DNA from: Punica granatum | Taxonomy: Eukaryota; Streptophyta; Magnoliopsida; Myrtales; Lythraceae | NCBI RefSeq assembly: GCF_007655135.1 | Contig: NC_045128.1 | Coordinates: 11,408,001 to 11,472,000 of the forward strand | DNA: 64,000 nt | Reading direction: 5' to 3' | Position numbers and translations under genes: made by a program | Notes under the pieces: model-generated | Seen by the model: the letters and a program-made list of their open reading frames with translations, nothing else | What the model was told of the DNA's origin: nothing | Database searches by the model: none | Shown here: piece by piece, positions 26,285 to 37,111 of the stretch | Position numbering within the stretch: position 1 is the first letter of the stretch | Layout of the letters: every line of letters begins with the position of its first letter

Positions 26285-26513
26285 GGGGGAGTATTAAGGA
26301 AGTCAATCCTGAATTTACTAGTAATCGATATTGTTATTTATTTCCTTGTATCTTTCCCAATTCATTGTAAGTAACTAGCTGTATATTATTTTCCTAATTT
26401 AGCTTCAAGCCTATTGATATACATAAAGCAAATGATTGTACACTAACCGATGAGAACGAGAATCCGTTTACTCTCCAAAATTGTTATTATTCATATATAT
26501 AATTCAAATAATC
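26283..26513 (+). mobile_element. Polypurine tract and probable 3' LTR of the copia remnant
   Basis: The stop codon overlaps a purine run GAGGGGGAG (26283-26291), the expected polypurine primer. The following sequence from 26292 is in the position of a 3' LTR, but begins TA rather than TG, so its first dinucleotide may be mutated. The right end near 26513 is uncertain and no 5' LTR is seen. Confidence 0.5.
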
Positions 26514-26761
26514 AGTGAATCTCCTATTGACACTCAAAGTGGGGCCAACCATTCGAGTGACTTTTTCTAGTTTGAGTGAGTGCTTTACATTTTGACGTGG
26601 CGTAAATGTGGCACCGGGTGAGGCCCAAGTGACACCCAAAAGAAGCACTTTCATTAGATTTGCTCTAAGTAACCATGTCGCTGTTGTTTGTTAAGAGTGT
26701 CAAAATCGAACGTGTCAAATCATGAGTGCTACACCGAGACGTGACTGTAATTAACAACTAG
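26514..26761. other. Spacer between copia remnant and MULE
   Basis: No feature is recognised. Confidence 0.3.
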
Positions 26762-26771
26762 CACATGAAAG

Positions 26772-26920
26772 GACCAAATGGACGATTTGGTCCCTGAAAG
26801 ATGGTCCTCACGGCAAGTTCATCCCCGAAAGTTTTTTCCTATACTATTTGGTCCGACCGTCAGAAACGTTTGTATCAATTTGTCCTTCCGTTGGAGAAAA
26901 CGTTGGTCCCTGGGCAGCCG
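26772..26920 (+). repeat. Left terminal inverted repeat of the MULE
   Basis: Pairs with 34420-34562. The outer 35 bases are the most conserved; further in, blocks such as 'atttggtccga' and 'aatttgtccttccgt' are shared. Confidence 0.85.
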
Positions 26921-27280
26921 TGAGTCCCTGCCGTCTCTCCTCTTCTCTTCGCGATTTGCCGCTCCAAATTCCCCCCTATTCCTCTTGCTGCCATCTTCAG
27001 ATTCTCTGTTCGTCTTGCCCTAGCCTTCCGATTCTGTCGCCTTTCTCATCAGGCCTTGACTTTAGGAAGTTCTTTGGAATCGTTGTTAAAATTTCTTCAA
27101 CCTGCTCCTGAGGAAACTGCCCCCAAGATGGGTCTTCTCCTGTTAGCATCTGAATAGCATTTGTGAGAAAGGCGAATGTTGGGGAAATTTCTTCCGAGTC
27201 AATTTCTTGTCTGGATTTTGTCGGATTCATCGATTTTCCGCGGTTGTTGCAGGTCAGTTGAAATCCCTCTTAGAATCCCG

Positions 27281-27380
27281 AATGTTGCGATGAAATTTCT
27301 ACCAATTGTTGCGATGAAATTTCTGCCGATTGTTGCGATGAAATTGATGCCGATTGTTGCGATGAAATTTCTGCCGATTG
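27281..27380 (+). repeat. 27-bp tandem repeat, about four copies, in the MULE
   Basis: The unit 'gttgcgatgaaatttctgcc' plus 'gattgtt' repeats in tandem. The period is a multiple of three, so one frame reads a repeating VAMKFLPI. It is unclear whether that frame is translated. Confidence 0.8.
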
Positions 27381-27714
27381 GGTTTGATTTTGGGTTGTTA
27401 TGTTGTTGAAATTGATGAAGCTGATAGTTGCCCTAATCAGCTCAAAAATGCCCCAAATCGAGCAAACCCTAAATCGTTTGGGTGGTTTGGTTTTGTTGTT
27501 TGGGTGGTTTTCTTTTGTTGTTGGGCAGTTATGATGTTGAAATTTAGAGTTGGGTTTGGTGAGGTTCTTAACTCCTTAACTTGGCTGGTTGTTCGTGATT
27601 ACTAGCTTGATAGCTCATTGACCGATTTTGGTTCCTTTTAGTCGTCCTTCGTAGATTCTCGATGATGTTTGATGAATGGATGAGTTGCACGATAATATGG
27701 TATCTGATGTGAAT

Positions 27715-28560
27715 TGTTTGGCATAGTATTGATAAGAAAAAGTCATGTTTAATGTATAGGCTGAATTGATTAATGACATATTGAGGGATTAAAGGATGTT
27801 TTGCTCGACCTTGTTAATTCGAGAATATGCTCAGCTGAAAGTGCATATCTGTGCTATTACGTGTTTGATTTGTGATGTTTTACATGAGTTTGATAATGCT
27901 TGAATGTGTGGGTGATTTGTGATGAGCTGGGTCTATTGTAATTTAAAATGAATGTTATGTCATCTCTTTAAGATTTTTTTTGCCACGCTTAATCATGGGA
28001 TGCCATTTGTAGTTGAAAGAATGCAATTTCTGTCGATTTCAAGCCAATTTTACCCTCGCAACAGGCCTGATCCGAATTTACTTTCTTGAGTTCTTAGCTT
28101 TATTCTAGTGTGACTTGATCTAATAACGGGCTAGGCTGTTAGTATGATGTAGTTGGTATTTTTGCGAATTCTGCGGATGAATTGATCTACTGTGACTTGA
28201 TCTAATTGTTTGGCATAGTATTGATAAGAAAAAGTCATGTGTGTTTGTTGCTGCTGAACTTGGTATCACACGGACTTGGTGTTTGTGGCTGCTCTTGTTT
28301 TTATGGCCGGTGTTGTTTGAAGAGTGTGTGTGCTTGGGACCAAATGCAACTCAGTCTAGTCTGGAGCATGGAAATCTCAGCACTGTGAAATTTGTGAATT
28401 TCGGGAATATTGCGGCTGTGAATTTATGAATTGTGCTGCTGCACTTGGTATCAAGTATTTGTATTATCAGCAATGTGTTTGTTGCTGCTGCTGAACCTGG
28501 TATCACATGGACTTGGTGTTTCTGGCTGCTCCTGTTTTCACATGAAATTTGCTGCATTTG
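27715..28560 (+). repeat. Internal direct duplications upstream of the GRF gene
   Basis: 'tgtttggcatagtattgata' occurs near 27715 and again near 28206. A second segment, 'gtttgttgctgctgaac' with 'ggtatcacacggacttggtg', near 28240 recurs near 28477. No coding domain is seen; this stretch is probably promoter or leader of the plus-strand gene, with possible introns. Confidence 0.6.
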
Positions 28561-28771
28561 CTTGGTGCTCTTTTTAGGTACCTGAATTATACTTGCGTGC
28601 GGTTGCTTGTTCTGTTGCCGTGCATGTGCGTGGTGCTTGTATTCTCAGCACATGTACTTGTATGTTTAATTTGATGGTCGTGCTTTTCAGATTATTAGCC
28701 CATTTGGAAGAGACATCGAACAGTGACAATACAAGCAGAGAGAGAGAATAGAGAGGGGAATCACAACAGAT

Positions 28772-29155
28772 ATGGGAGGTGAGGGAAGCCATTGGAGTGG
28801 GACAAACCAATATGTCCAAAAGTCCACTGCATATTCCGATGTTGAAAAATCAGTAAATCTCTGTGGGTGTGGAAGGAAGCTACTATTACAAACATCTACA
28901 AAGAAACAAAGTTATGGTATGCGTTTTCTTAGTTGTCCCTTATGGAAAAGAAGTGATATTACATGTGGGTATTTTGAATGGGTTGATAATGAGGAGCAAC
29001 TCGAAGTGCAGAAGACTACAGAAGATAACAAGCTCATGAAGAAGATGAAGAAGAAAATTCAAATGTATGAACATGAAAACAGAATGCTTAAGATTGCATG
29101 TGGTGTATTGGTTGTCGTCATTGTTGTAGTCGTAGTTTGTGTTGTATTGAGATGA
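28772..29155 (+). CDS. GRF-type zinc-finger protein with C-terminal membrane anchor, carried by the MULE
   Basis: A 127-aa intact frame. Residues 29-72 form a GRF-type zinc finger: CGCG at 31-34, the aromatic/basic core YGMRF at 48-52 (the family usually has a GR-F core), then C55, C65 and the closing YFEWVD. GRF fingers bind single-stranded or structured nucleic acid in other proteins such as NEIL3 and TOP3A. Residues about 75-107 are charged and helix-prone (likely coiled coil). Residues 108-126 are almost pure Val/Ile, followed by one Arg, so the protein looks tail-anchored. Small plant proteins of this layout (At4g04775-like, At1g43920-like) are numerous in plant genomes. It lies inside the MULE, convergent with the transposase. 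Unlike the transposase it has no stop or frameshift. Its function is unknown. Confidence 0.8.
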   Translation: MGGEGSHWSGTNQYVQKSTAYSDVEKSVNLCGCGRKLLLQTSTKKQSYGMRFLSCPLWKRSDITCGYFEWVDNEEQLEVQKTTEDNKLMKKMKKKIQMYEHENRMLKIACGVLVVVIVVVVVCVVLR

Positions 29156-29289
29156 CTCTGTCATTAGTAATATAATACAATGTTTGACATTGCGTGATCT
29201 GTTGTTATTGTTGCATATTCTACGTGACTTTCTATTACTGTTGCCTATTATGTATTTTTTTCAAAAGAATACATAATAGAAAGCGTTTT

Positions 29290-30124
29290 TTAAACAGAAT
29301 ATCATTCTATTTGCGATAGAATACCGAACAAAATGCATATTTCGACAGAATACAGGAAAAAATGCATTTCCAACAAAATATAGAGAAAAATGCATTTTCC
29401 GCCAGAATACAGAACAAAATGCATTTTCCGACAGAATACATAACAGAGTGCATTTTTCGATAGAATACAGAGAAAAATGCATATTCCGACAGAATACATA
29501 ACAGAGTGCATTTTTCGACAGAATACAGAGAAAATACATTTTTCCGACAGAATGCAGAGAAAAATGCATTTTCCGACAGAATACAGAACAAACTGCATAT
29601 TCCGACAGAATGCAGAGAAGAGTGCATTTTTGACAGAATGCAGACAAAAATGCATTTTTCGACAGAATGCAGAGAAAAATGCATTTTCCGACAGAATACA
29701 GAACAAAATGCATATTCCGACAAAATGCAGAGAAAAATGCATTTTTCCCAAAATACAGAACAAAATGCATTTTCCGACAGAATACATAACAGAGTGCATT
29801 TTTTGACAGAATACAGAATAAAATGCATATTCCGACAGAATGCAGAGAAGAGTGCATTTTTCGACAAAATGCAGACAAAAATGCATTTTTCGACAGAATG
29901 CAGAGAAAAATGCATTTTCCGCCAGAATACAGAACAAAATGCATTTTCCGACAGAATATGCAGAGTGCATTTTCCGCCAGAATACAGAACAAAATGCATT
30001 TTCCGACAGAATACATAACAGAGTGCATTTTTCGACAGAATACAGAGAAAAATGCATTTTCCGACAGAATACATAACAGAGTGCATTTTTCGACAGAATA
30101 CAGAGAAAATACATTTTTCAACAT
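29290..30124. repeat. 29-bp minisatellite, roughly 28 copies, between the two MULE genes
   Basis: The repeat unit is about 29 bp, alternating two main forms around a common 'gcatttt(t/c)cgacagaata' core, each with an ATGCAT palindrome. Occasional units are 28 or 30 bp. Because 29 is not a multiple of three and the unit lacks stops in several frames, long apparent ORFs run through it on both strands in all frames (up to 287 codons). These encode Cys/Phe-rich or Asn/Arg-rich repeats and are not genes. Confidence 0.92.
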
Positions 30125-30176
30125 AATGTAACACAGTAAACATACAACTATTTCTGAAGCTGTTTCAACTAAGCCC

Positions 30177-32999
30177 TCAGGATCTTCGACTCATGGTATT
30201 TGATCCTTGTGACGAGCTTGAATGGGAAGTCGACGCTGAAGCTGTTGACGCTGGTGCAAGTACTCTTGGCCTTATCGGAGGAGGCCTTAAAGGGTGACTA
30301 CTCCAATTGCCTCTACCCATCATTGCTGCGGGGTACCTGAATGGAAATGTGCTTGGACATGGCGCAGGATTCAATGGTGTTGGAGGCCTCCAATTAGGAC
30401 CTTGGTTTGCTGCTATCCCCATTCCCGAACTAAGAGGCCTTCGTTGAACCTATAAAAAGAATGTTTATATGTTGGCTTCCCTTCATTACAAAAAGTTTCA
30501 ATACTCAATGTGAGTTCAATCAACCTGAGCAGAGGAATGTGAAGTTGATCGAATGGATCCCACTGAAACAGGTACGCTAGGCCCGAGAATGATGGAGTCT
30601 TGAGAACCTATAATAGGCCTTGAAGGGCCTGAGGGGGCTTCAACCTACGAAACAAAGTTATCGTAAAAATTTCTAAGAGAAAGCCAATAATATAAATCAT
30701 AGTAAACATGATAAACAATTATTATACCTGTGCATCAGATGCATTAGGACCTCTGGATGTTCTTCTGTTTCCCCTCTTATCTGGAGCATCATTAGTGGCT
30801 TCATTCATACATCGTCTAATGTTGTGCCCAGTCTTTCCACATCTAGAACAGTGAATCTCACCATACTTTCTTGTTGCTTTGGAGGAGTTGCTAGAAGTGC
30901 TTGCCTCACCCTCAGATTGCCTTCTCCTTTGCTTAGGCCTTCCAAACGGTCTTTTAAATGCTGGTGGTTCAATTGGTGGCAGTTCAGTGCGGTGCCAGTC
31001 ACTTTCACTGGTAATTGGTTCAATGTAAGGGACATAAGTGGCTCTCCATCGTTCAGTTGAATACCATGAGTGAACATACTTCTCGGGCTCCAAATTATTG
31101 TAAGCCATGCAAGCAATAGCATGTGCACATGGTATCCCAGTTAACTGCCACATTCTACAACTGCAAGTTGCATCACCTAAATCTACCACCTTACATTAGG
31201 GCCTTTTCCATACTTGAAATTTGTAACCATCAGCATCACCAACCCATTCAGGGGTCCAATATGAACTGTCTTTTCCAGACTTGTCTAGCCTACTCTGCGC
31301 TACTGGACAAATTGGACCCACAAAGCTATTTGCCCTCACTCTGTGCTTATTCATCTTCCCCATCAAATAATATCTAATCTCTTCAAGCATCGTAATGATT
31401 GGTTTACCTCTGAACTTCACAATCTTCGAGTTAAACTGCTCACAAGTATTATTTAGTAGATTATCATTCTTTGGATAATCACTAAATCCAGCTTTCGTCC
31501 AAGCGTCGGGATTAAATCTCTTCAGCCATGCCCATGCAGCCTCATTCATTCTCTTCATTACCATCATATTATGTTCAAATTCCACCATTGTGGTACTTCT
31601 TGCACATTTCCACAATTGCTTGGTTAGGTCCATGTTCTTGAAGTTACTGTAGAAGTTCCTCCATATGTGCAATACACAATTTCTATGTGGAGCACCAGGA
31701 CATAATTCCTCCAAAGCCAATTTCAACCCTGCAAGAATCTTTATCGTCAAATAACATTCTACTTTTAGTCAATATTAAAATATTATAGTTAAGTGATAGG
31801 TACCTTTTGTTGATCTGATATAAAGTTTCACCCATTGTCACTGTACTGTCCAATATCACCAAGCAAATTTGTCAAAAACCAACTCCATGTATCCCTACTT
31901 TCTTGCCCAACAACAGCTACTGCAATCACATAAAAATGTTGATTGCTATCTTGAGCAACAGCAGACAGTAACTGTCCTCCGTAATATCCCTTCAGAAAAC
32001 ACCCATCTAGCCCAATCAAGGGCCTGCATCCTGCTTTAAACCCCTGAACATTTGCATTAAAGCAAATGTATAGCCTATCAAATGTTGGTGGCAGCTCTAG
32101 AGTAGGTCTATGTACTTTCAAACCAAATGTAGAATTAGGATTCCGCCTCCTAAGTTCCTCACAGTAGTCCCATAACTTTTGATATTGCAACTTCTCGGAC
32201 CCCTCTACAATTTTTCTCGCCAACTTCATTGCTCTATATATCTGATAGTCATCTACATGAATACCTCTACACCTTTTAAACCACTCAAAAGCATCATGTG
32301 CTGACATTGTCGGGTATGATCTTAATTCATCAACAAGTTGAGCAGCCAACCACTTCTTATTAGCTTGCTTGTTTTTGAACCCCCGAGCACAAGTATGTGG
32401 CTCCACGAACTTCTTTATTTTGAAAGTTTTCACCTCATTACTCCAAGAGCAAAAGATCTCCCATTTGCACCCTTCTGATCTACACTTTGCCCTAACCCTT
32501 TCATTATCATTCTTCACAAACTTGAACACCCTTCCTATTGCAATATTATAATCTGTCACAGCTTTCTTGAACACAGTCAAGTTTGGGAATAACATGTTTA
32601 ACTGTAATTGAATGTCCCCAAATATGGCCTTCTCATCAAACTCGGGGTACTTTGCCTTCTCCTCTTCACCTTTGTCGTCATCAGAAATACACTCGTCCAC
32701 TAACTCTTCTGAAATATATCCTTCCTCTTCATCACTGGAGATAACCATATCCGCTGTTGTTGGTGATATTCTGACAACTACCTACTCCTCATTTTCAGAA
32801 TCTGATTGATTACCAAGATGCTCTTCTTGTTCACCCAAATGACCTTCAGCATTGTCATTAAATATACGTTCTTCATCCCAATAAACTCCTGAATCAAAAT
32901 GTTCAGTACCTTCATACTCAAACTGATCCTCCTGCCTATCATCATCATATACTTCAAGATTTTCCTCCTCACCAACCTCATGATCATTCCTTCATAAAA
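30177..32999 (-). pseudogene. mudrA-type MULE transposase, decayed
   Basis: Read on the minus strand it has an acidic N-terminus (about 32999-32690), the MuDR DNA-binding region (ending around FVEPHTC), and the MULE transposase domain. The latter has the first catalytic Asp in GLDGCFLKG, the second in FISDQQK and the Glu in NNTCEQFNSK. A SWIM zinc finger (CSCRMWQLTGIPCAHAIAC), a CCHC knuckle (CSRCGKTGHNIRRC) and a Pro/Ser-rich tail follow. Supported exon limits are 30728 | 30644-30525 | 30449-30177, all phase 0. Another intron fits at 31803-31729. Defects: in-frame stops TAG (32784-32782), TGA (31830-31828, where the family has Trp) and TAA (31198-31196), and a one-base phase mismatch across the 31803-31729 intron. 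The N-terminal limit is uncertain. It is unlikely to make active transposase. Confidence 0.88.
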
Positions 33000-33059
33000 C
33001 CAAACAAAGATTAAATAATAATAGTTCAAAAAAGGTAATTCAATAAATCCGCAATCCAA

Positions 33060-33200
33060 CACTCCAAGAGGAAGTGGTTAGGAAATACTTAAGAGTAGGA
33101 TCATTATCTTTCACAAAGATTGCGCTTATGTTGGAACTTATTAGGGAATACTTATGAGTAGGGTCATTATCTTTCACAGAGACAATGAGGCAACAACCAT
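33060..33200. repeat. Short tandem duplication near the transposase 5' end
   Basis: A segment of about 60 bp containing 'tcattatctttcaca' is present twice (near 33085 and 33147) with several differences. Confidence 0.6.
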
Positions 33201-34419
33201 CTGCTGGTGCATATGGGCCTCACTCAGTTTCGGATGCGTGTGTTTGTATGGGGTGCTCGCCCTACCGAGGTGTGTCCATAAACTTTGAAATTATCCAAGA
33301 TATTTGGATATTTTTGCTAAGCACAAACTCAGGACCCCTTGGAACTAAAAATTGCTTTTTTTAATTTGTATTCAATCTTGTATTAACAGAGATTACCGCA
33401 ATATCCATTGCCTACTCACAATGTTCTGGTCAGAGGTGTAATTCCTTTGGAGTTTGAGATATGGATCTTCTGACTTCTTGTATTAATTTGAGGTTTGCGT
33501 TTCTTGGTTTAGAAGTCCACAGGATTTGAGACACATCAAATGCAGGAACACAGTAGCACGCGAGGGAAAGATCATTTATACCAATACTGACAAGATCATC
33601 TTATCGGGCAATGGAGATACCCTAAGCATTCCATTAGTTATGTATCAACGTTCCAACAAAAATACTTGTATGCATAAAAAACCCCAGATTCAGCGGGGTA
33701 AGTGCATTAAAAAGAGCTTACCTTGCCAAGGTCTAAGAACTCTACCATACTCATGAGTCGTTTTTTAAAATCCATTTAGTTTTCATTACATATACACACC
33801 TTGCACTAAGTTACTTAAGTAGCCCTACCTATCTGCTAAGAGGCAATTGTCAGCCTGTTCAGCTGACCTCAGAGGATTCCAGTCACCCGGCAAGTCGAGA
33901 TGCGAGTCAAGCAGGAGGTACTTTTGGTCCACATTATATGTGCATTTTCGGTTGCATATGATGAAGGCTACTCCTTAGACCATTCGGAAAACAAACTGCT
34001 ATTACAAGATGCAATCTCTGATCTCCCCAGAGTAAGTTTGAATGCATAGTCTGGATTATCTATTGCCTAATTTATGAGGTTTCACGAGTTTAAGCCTCCA
34101 TAATGTTCTAGGTTGGGACATATGAGCATCGGATAAAACAAATAACAGCACAATTCGTATGATAAAGAACCACAAATAGATGAAACAATCCAAACTGACC
34201 TGCTCCCCATTTGCCAAAATCGAGCTTCTCACGGCCGGGACAGCACAGAATCGGAAGAAGAACGCAGGGAAACCTAGACGAGGAGAAGATCTAGCGAATT
34301 TTGGGCGGGAACTCGTGCAGACCTGATGAGAAGAGGTGGGCAAGCTTCCGTTTCTTAGCAGGGAAATCGCGGGGATGATACGAAGGGAAGGAAGGAAATC
34401 TCCGTTAATGGCTAATCTG
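33201..34419. other. MULE right arm between transposase and TIR
   Basis: Presumably promoter and 5' leader of the minus-strand transposase. No domain is recognised in the frames at 33526-33756 or 34056-34343. Confidence 0.4.
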
Positions 34420-34562
34420 TCAGGGACCTACTACTGTTTTGGACGGAAGGACCAAATTGTCCAAACGTTTCAAACGTTCGGACCAAATTGTATAGAGAAT
34501 TTCTTTGGGGGACGAACTTGTCCGAAGCTTCATCTTTCAGGGACCAAATCGTCCATTTAGTC
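34420..34562 (-). repeat. Right terminal inverted repeat of the MULE
   Basis: Complement of the left TIR; ends 'gtccatttagtc' directly before the target duplication at 34563. Confidence 0.85.
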
Positions 34563-34572
34563 CACATGAAAG

Positions 34573-35265
34573 TGGAGAAGAACTTTGAAGACTATAACGG
34601 CCTTTTTACGCGTGTCAGCACTTGATTGAGTTTTATATATTTTCTCAAATCACACTGTGGAGCGAGCATGGCAGATCATCATGCCTTTTCTCTTTTTGGC
34701 TGTCTGTACGGAACATGTATCTTAGCTCATCAAAGCCTCTTCTGCTATTTTTATTTTGGGCTATCAATTAGCTCAAATTCACGGGGGCCAGAATTGGGCT
34801 CAAAGGCAGGCTGCTTGGTACTTTCCGAGAGATTCTGTCGATGAACTACACAATTCTTCATCGAACGACATAAGAAGGAAGAGAGAGACGTAGGTGACCG
34901 TTCTATAGTCGCTTTAAGCCGAGTCATGCCCCTCTAAGATCTATATGAGGCATTGTACGCACCTTGTATCAATATAAGCTTCGGCTTTCCCTCTTAATTT
35001 GGCACCAAACTAGATATATTACAAGAAAGTAATTTCCCCAAAAAATTGAATTCTTGTATTTTTTTTCTTGAAAATTTTCCCCCATACCTGGACCAAACCG
35101 ACCCGTGAAGAGCCCTATAAATTTCGGTCTTCAAGTCTCGAGCTAAATATACCAAAAACCTCAACAGCGTTTGATGGCTGCGGATATCTGAGAAACATCG
35201 AAGAGATGATAAGATGCCGATGGGGATGTTCCAATGGTTGAGAACTACGCTAATGATGAGGTAAA
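34573..35265. other. Unassigned intergenic sequence
   Basis: No gene or repeat boundary is supported. Confidence 0.3.
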
Positions 35266-35749
35266 TATTTAATTAGGGCAAATTACACAAAAAAAAACCT
35301 AAGTTATGTAAAACGTCTCAGTTTTTTCATAAATTTTATTTTGTAACAAAACAAGCCATAAGTTTTCTAAATTATCTAAAAAATGACATCCGTTATAAAT
35401 TTTGTCAATTTTGCAAACGTGGACTGTTAATTTCAGACATAAATTAATAACCAAATAAGATATGTTAAATAAAAAAATTCAAATTTTCAAAAAAGTCTCA
35501 ATTTCATCATAAATTTAGTATGTAACGAAAAAAACAATATAGTTTATCAGATGATGTGTAAACTTTGTGGGTCCTGTGAAGTCCACGTAGGCAAATAGAT
35601 GGCAAACTTAACATAATGGTAACAGAAGGTCAAATCGGAGACGATTCTCAAAACATGTGATTTTTTTTATCACAAAACAAAATTTAGGACAAAATTTAGA
35701 CCTTTTACAAAACTTATATTTTTTTTGTATAATTTTCCCTATTTAATTA
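35266..35749. mobile_element. Mutator-type foldback MITE 1 (464 bp)
   Basis: The element runs 35276-35739, starts GGGCAAATTACAC and ends GTATAATTTTCCC, and its arms fold back as imperfect inverted repeats. A perfect 10-bp target duplication TATTTAATTA lies at 35266-35275 and 35740-35749. It is related in sequence to the neighbouring MITE 2. There is no coding capacity. Confidence 0.85.
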
Positions 35750-36121
35750 TGGGTAAATTACAAAAAAAAACCCAAATTTTGTAAAATGTCTCAATTTTTT
35801 CCTAAATTTTGTTTTGTAACAAAAAAAACCATAAGTTTTCTAAAATGTCTCAAAAATGACCTCCGTTATAACTTCCGTCAATTTTTGCTGCCGATGGTGG
35901 GTCCCTTTAACAGTCCACGTAGGTCACACGTAGGCTAGTGGGTCCCTTTAACAGTCCACGTAGGTCACACGTAGGCAAAAATTGACGGAAGTTATAACGG
36001 AGGTCATTTTTGAGACATTTTAGAAAACTTATGGTTTTTTTTGTTACAAAACAAAATTTAGAATAAAACTGAGATATTTTACAAAACTTGGGTTTTTTTT
36101 TGTAATTTGCCCTTTAATTAT
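35742..36121. mobile_element. Mutator-type foldback MITE 2 (362 bp)
   Basis: The element runs 35751-36112, from GGGTAAATTAC to GTAATTTGCCC, with a 9-bp duplication TTTAATTAT at 35742-35750 and 36113-36121. The arms pair over most of their length. The centre carries a near-perfect 41-bp tandem duplication (unit starts near 35897 and 35938) including 'gtccacgtaggtcacacg'. Its left duplication overlaps the right duplication of MITE 1. Confidence 0.88.
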
Positions 36122-36419
36122 TAGCATATGATTATATTGTGATTACCGCTAGCTGAAAACCTATGGATATCTCCGTGGATTTTACAATACGAGCAAATAT
36201 AATCTTATTAGGACGGGGTACAGTCACTTCTAATTTGTTCTAATTTACCTGCATGGGATCTAGTGATAATCAAATCCATTCAGTAAATTAATATAATCTT
36301 ATGTCTTTCTCTAGAAACATAGTAATTAATTAAAATCCTTTCTCTATTCCCCAGTGTTGACAATTCATCCTCTAGGGAAAAAAAAAACTACAACAAAAGG
36401 AAAACATATTACGATTGCA

Positions 36420-36900
36420 TTTTGATGTTTTCACTTTTATCAACATTAGCATGAACAATTTTTCTTTGCTCAAATATTAACATAGTATCGCTTTGGTATC
36501 ATCGGTAGCACGAGGTTACCATTTTCCGTTAATTTTAACGGAATTTGTTCACGTGTACTTGGCGGTGCCATTGTGCCTACTAGGTTGGACCTGAAGTGTT
36601 TTTGTAAATAAAAAAATATTCTGAAATTTTAAAAATACAAAAACTAAAAGGTAGAAAAGAAGAACCCTAATTATGGATGAAAAGGAGGGGGGTTGATGGT
36701 GGGGCCTCGCTGGCAACAACCACCACCCAATTTGGGTCGGCCCCAATCCCAATTTGGAGTAAGCTTATTCAGTTAAAATTAACAGAAACAAAGATATCGT
36801 ATTATTATTGATATCAAATTTGATACAGTTGGTAAATTTTTGTGCCAAGTAAAATAATTCATACTAACATTGATAAAGGTCCAAATTTTGGATTTTTTCT
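36420..36900. mobile_element. Degenerate foldback element (probable MITE)
   Basis: 'acttttatcaacattagcat' near 36432 is inverted near 36880 ('actaacattgataaaggt'), and pairing continues inward to 'gttaattttaac' on both sides (about 36528 and 36770). Exact ends and target duplication are not clear. Confidence 0.55.
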
Positions 36901-37111
36901 AGTAATCTAAAAAAGAAAATGCCGGTTATAAGTGAAGAAAAAAAAATGTTGTGATGTCAAGTCGACAACTTCAATCTTTAGCTTAACTTTTTTCTTTATG
37001 AGTATAATACTTCATTGATCTATTTAGTATAACTATTGTTTTTATTTTATGGATAGAGAATTTTGTTAGAATTAATTTAAATTATTAGTCTACCTTTATT
37101 TGCAAGCGTAA
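36901..37111. other. AT-rich spacer
   Basis: No feature is recognised. Confidence 0.3.

Larger units (their letters stand above)
26762..34572. mobile_element. Mutator-like element (MULE), 7.8 kb, with target-site duplication
   Basis: The element spans 26772-34562. Its ends are inverted repeats of roughly 150 bp: the left start GACCAAATGGACGATTTGG matches the complement of the right end with one change in the first 19 bases, and similarity continues with gaps. A perfect 10-bp direct repeat CACATGAAAG flanks it (26762-26771 and 34563-34572); Mutator elements make 9-11 bp duplications. Inside are a decayed mudrA-type transposase (minus), a convergent GRF zinc-finger gene (plus), a 29-bp minisatellite between them and several short internal duplications. 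The gene order, two convergent transcription units inside long TIRs, is that of maize MuDR, but the second gene is not mudrB. Confidence 0.93.

Noticed and set aside
29290..30124. Regularly spaced repeats resembling a CRISPR array
   Set aside because: There are no unique spacers, units are contiguous, and the locus is inside a plant MULE.
29261..30143. Long open frames (up to 287 codons) on both strands, rich in Cys/Phe or Asn/Arg
   Set aside because: They arise from a 29-bp minisatellite with few stops; every frame is open and none resembles a protein family.
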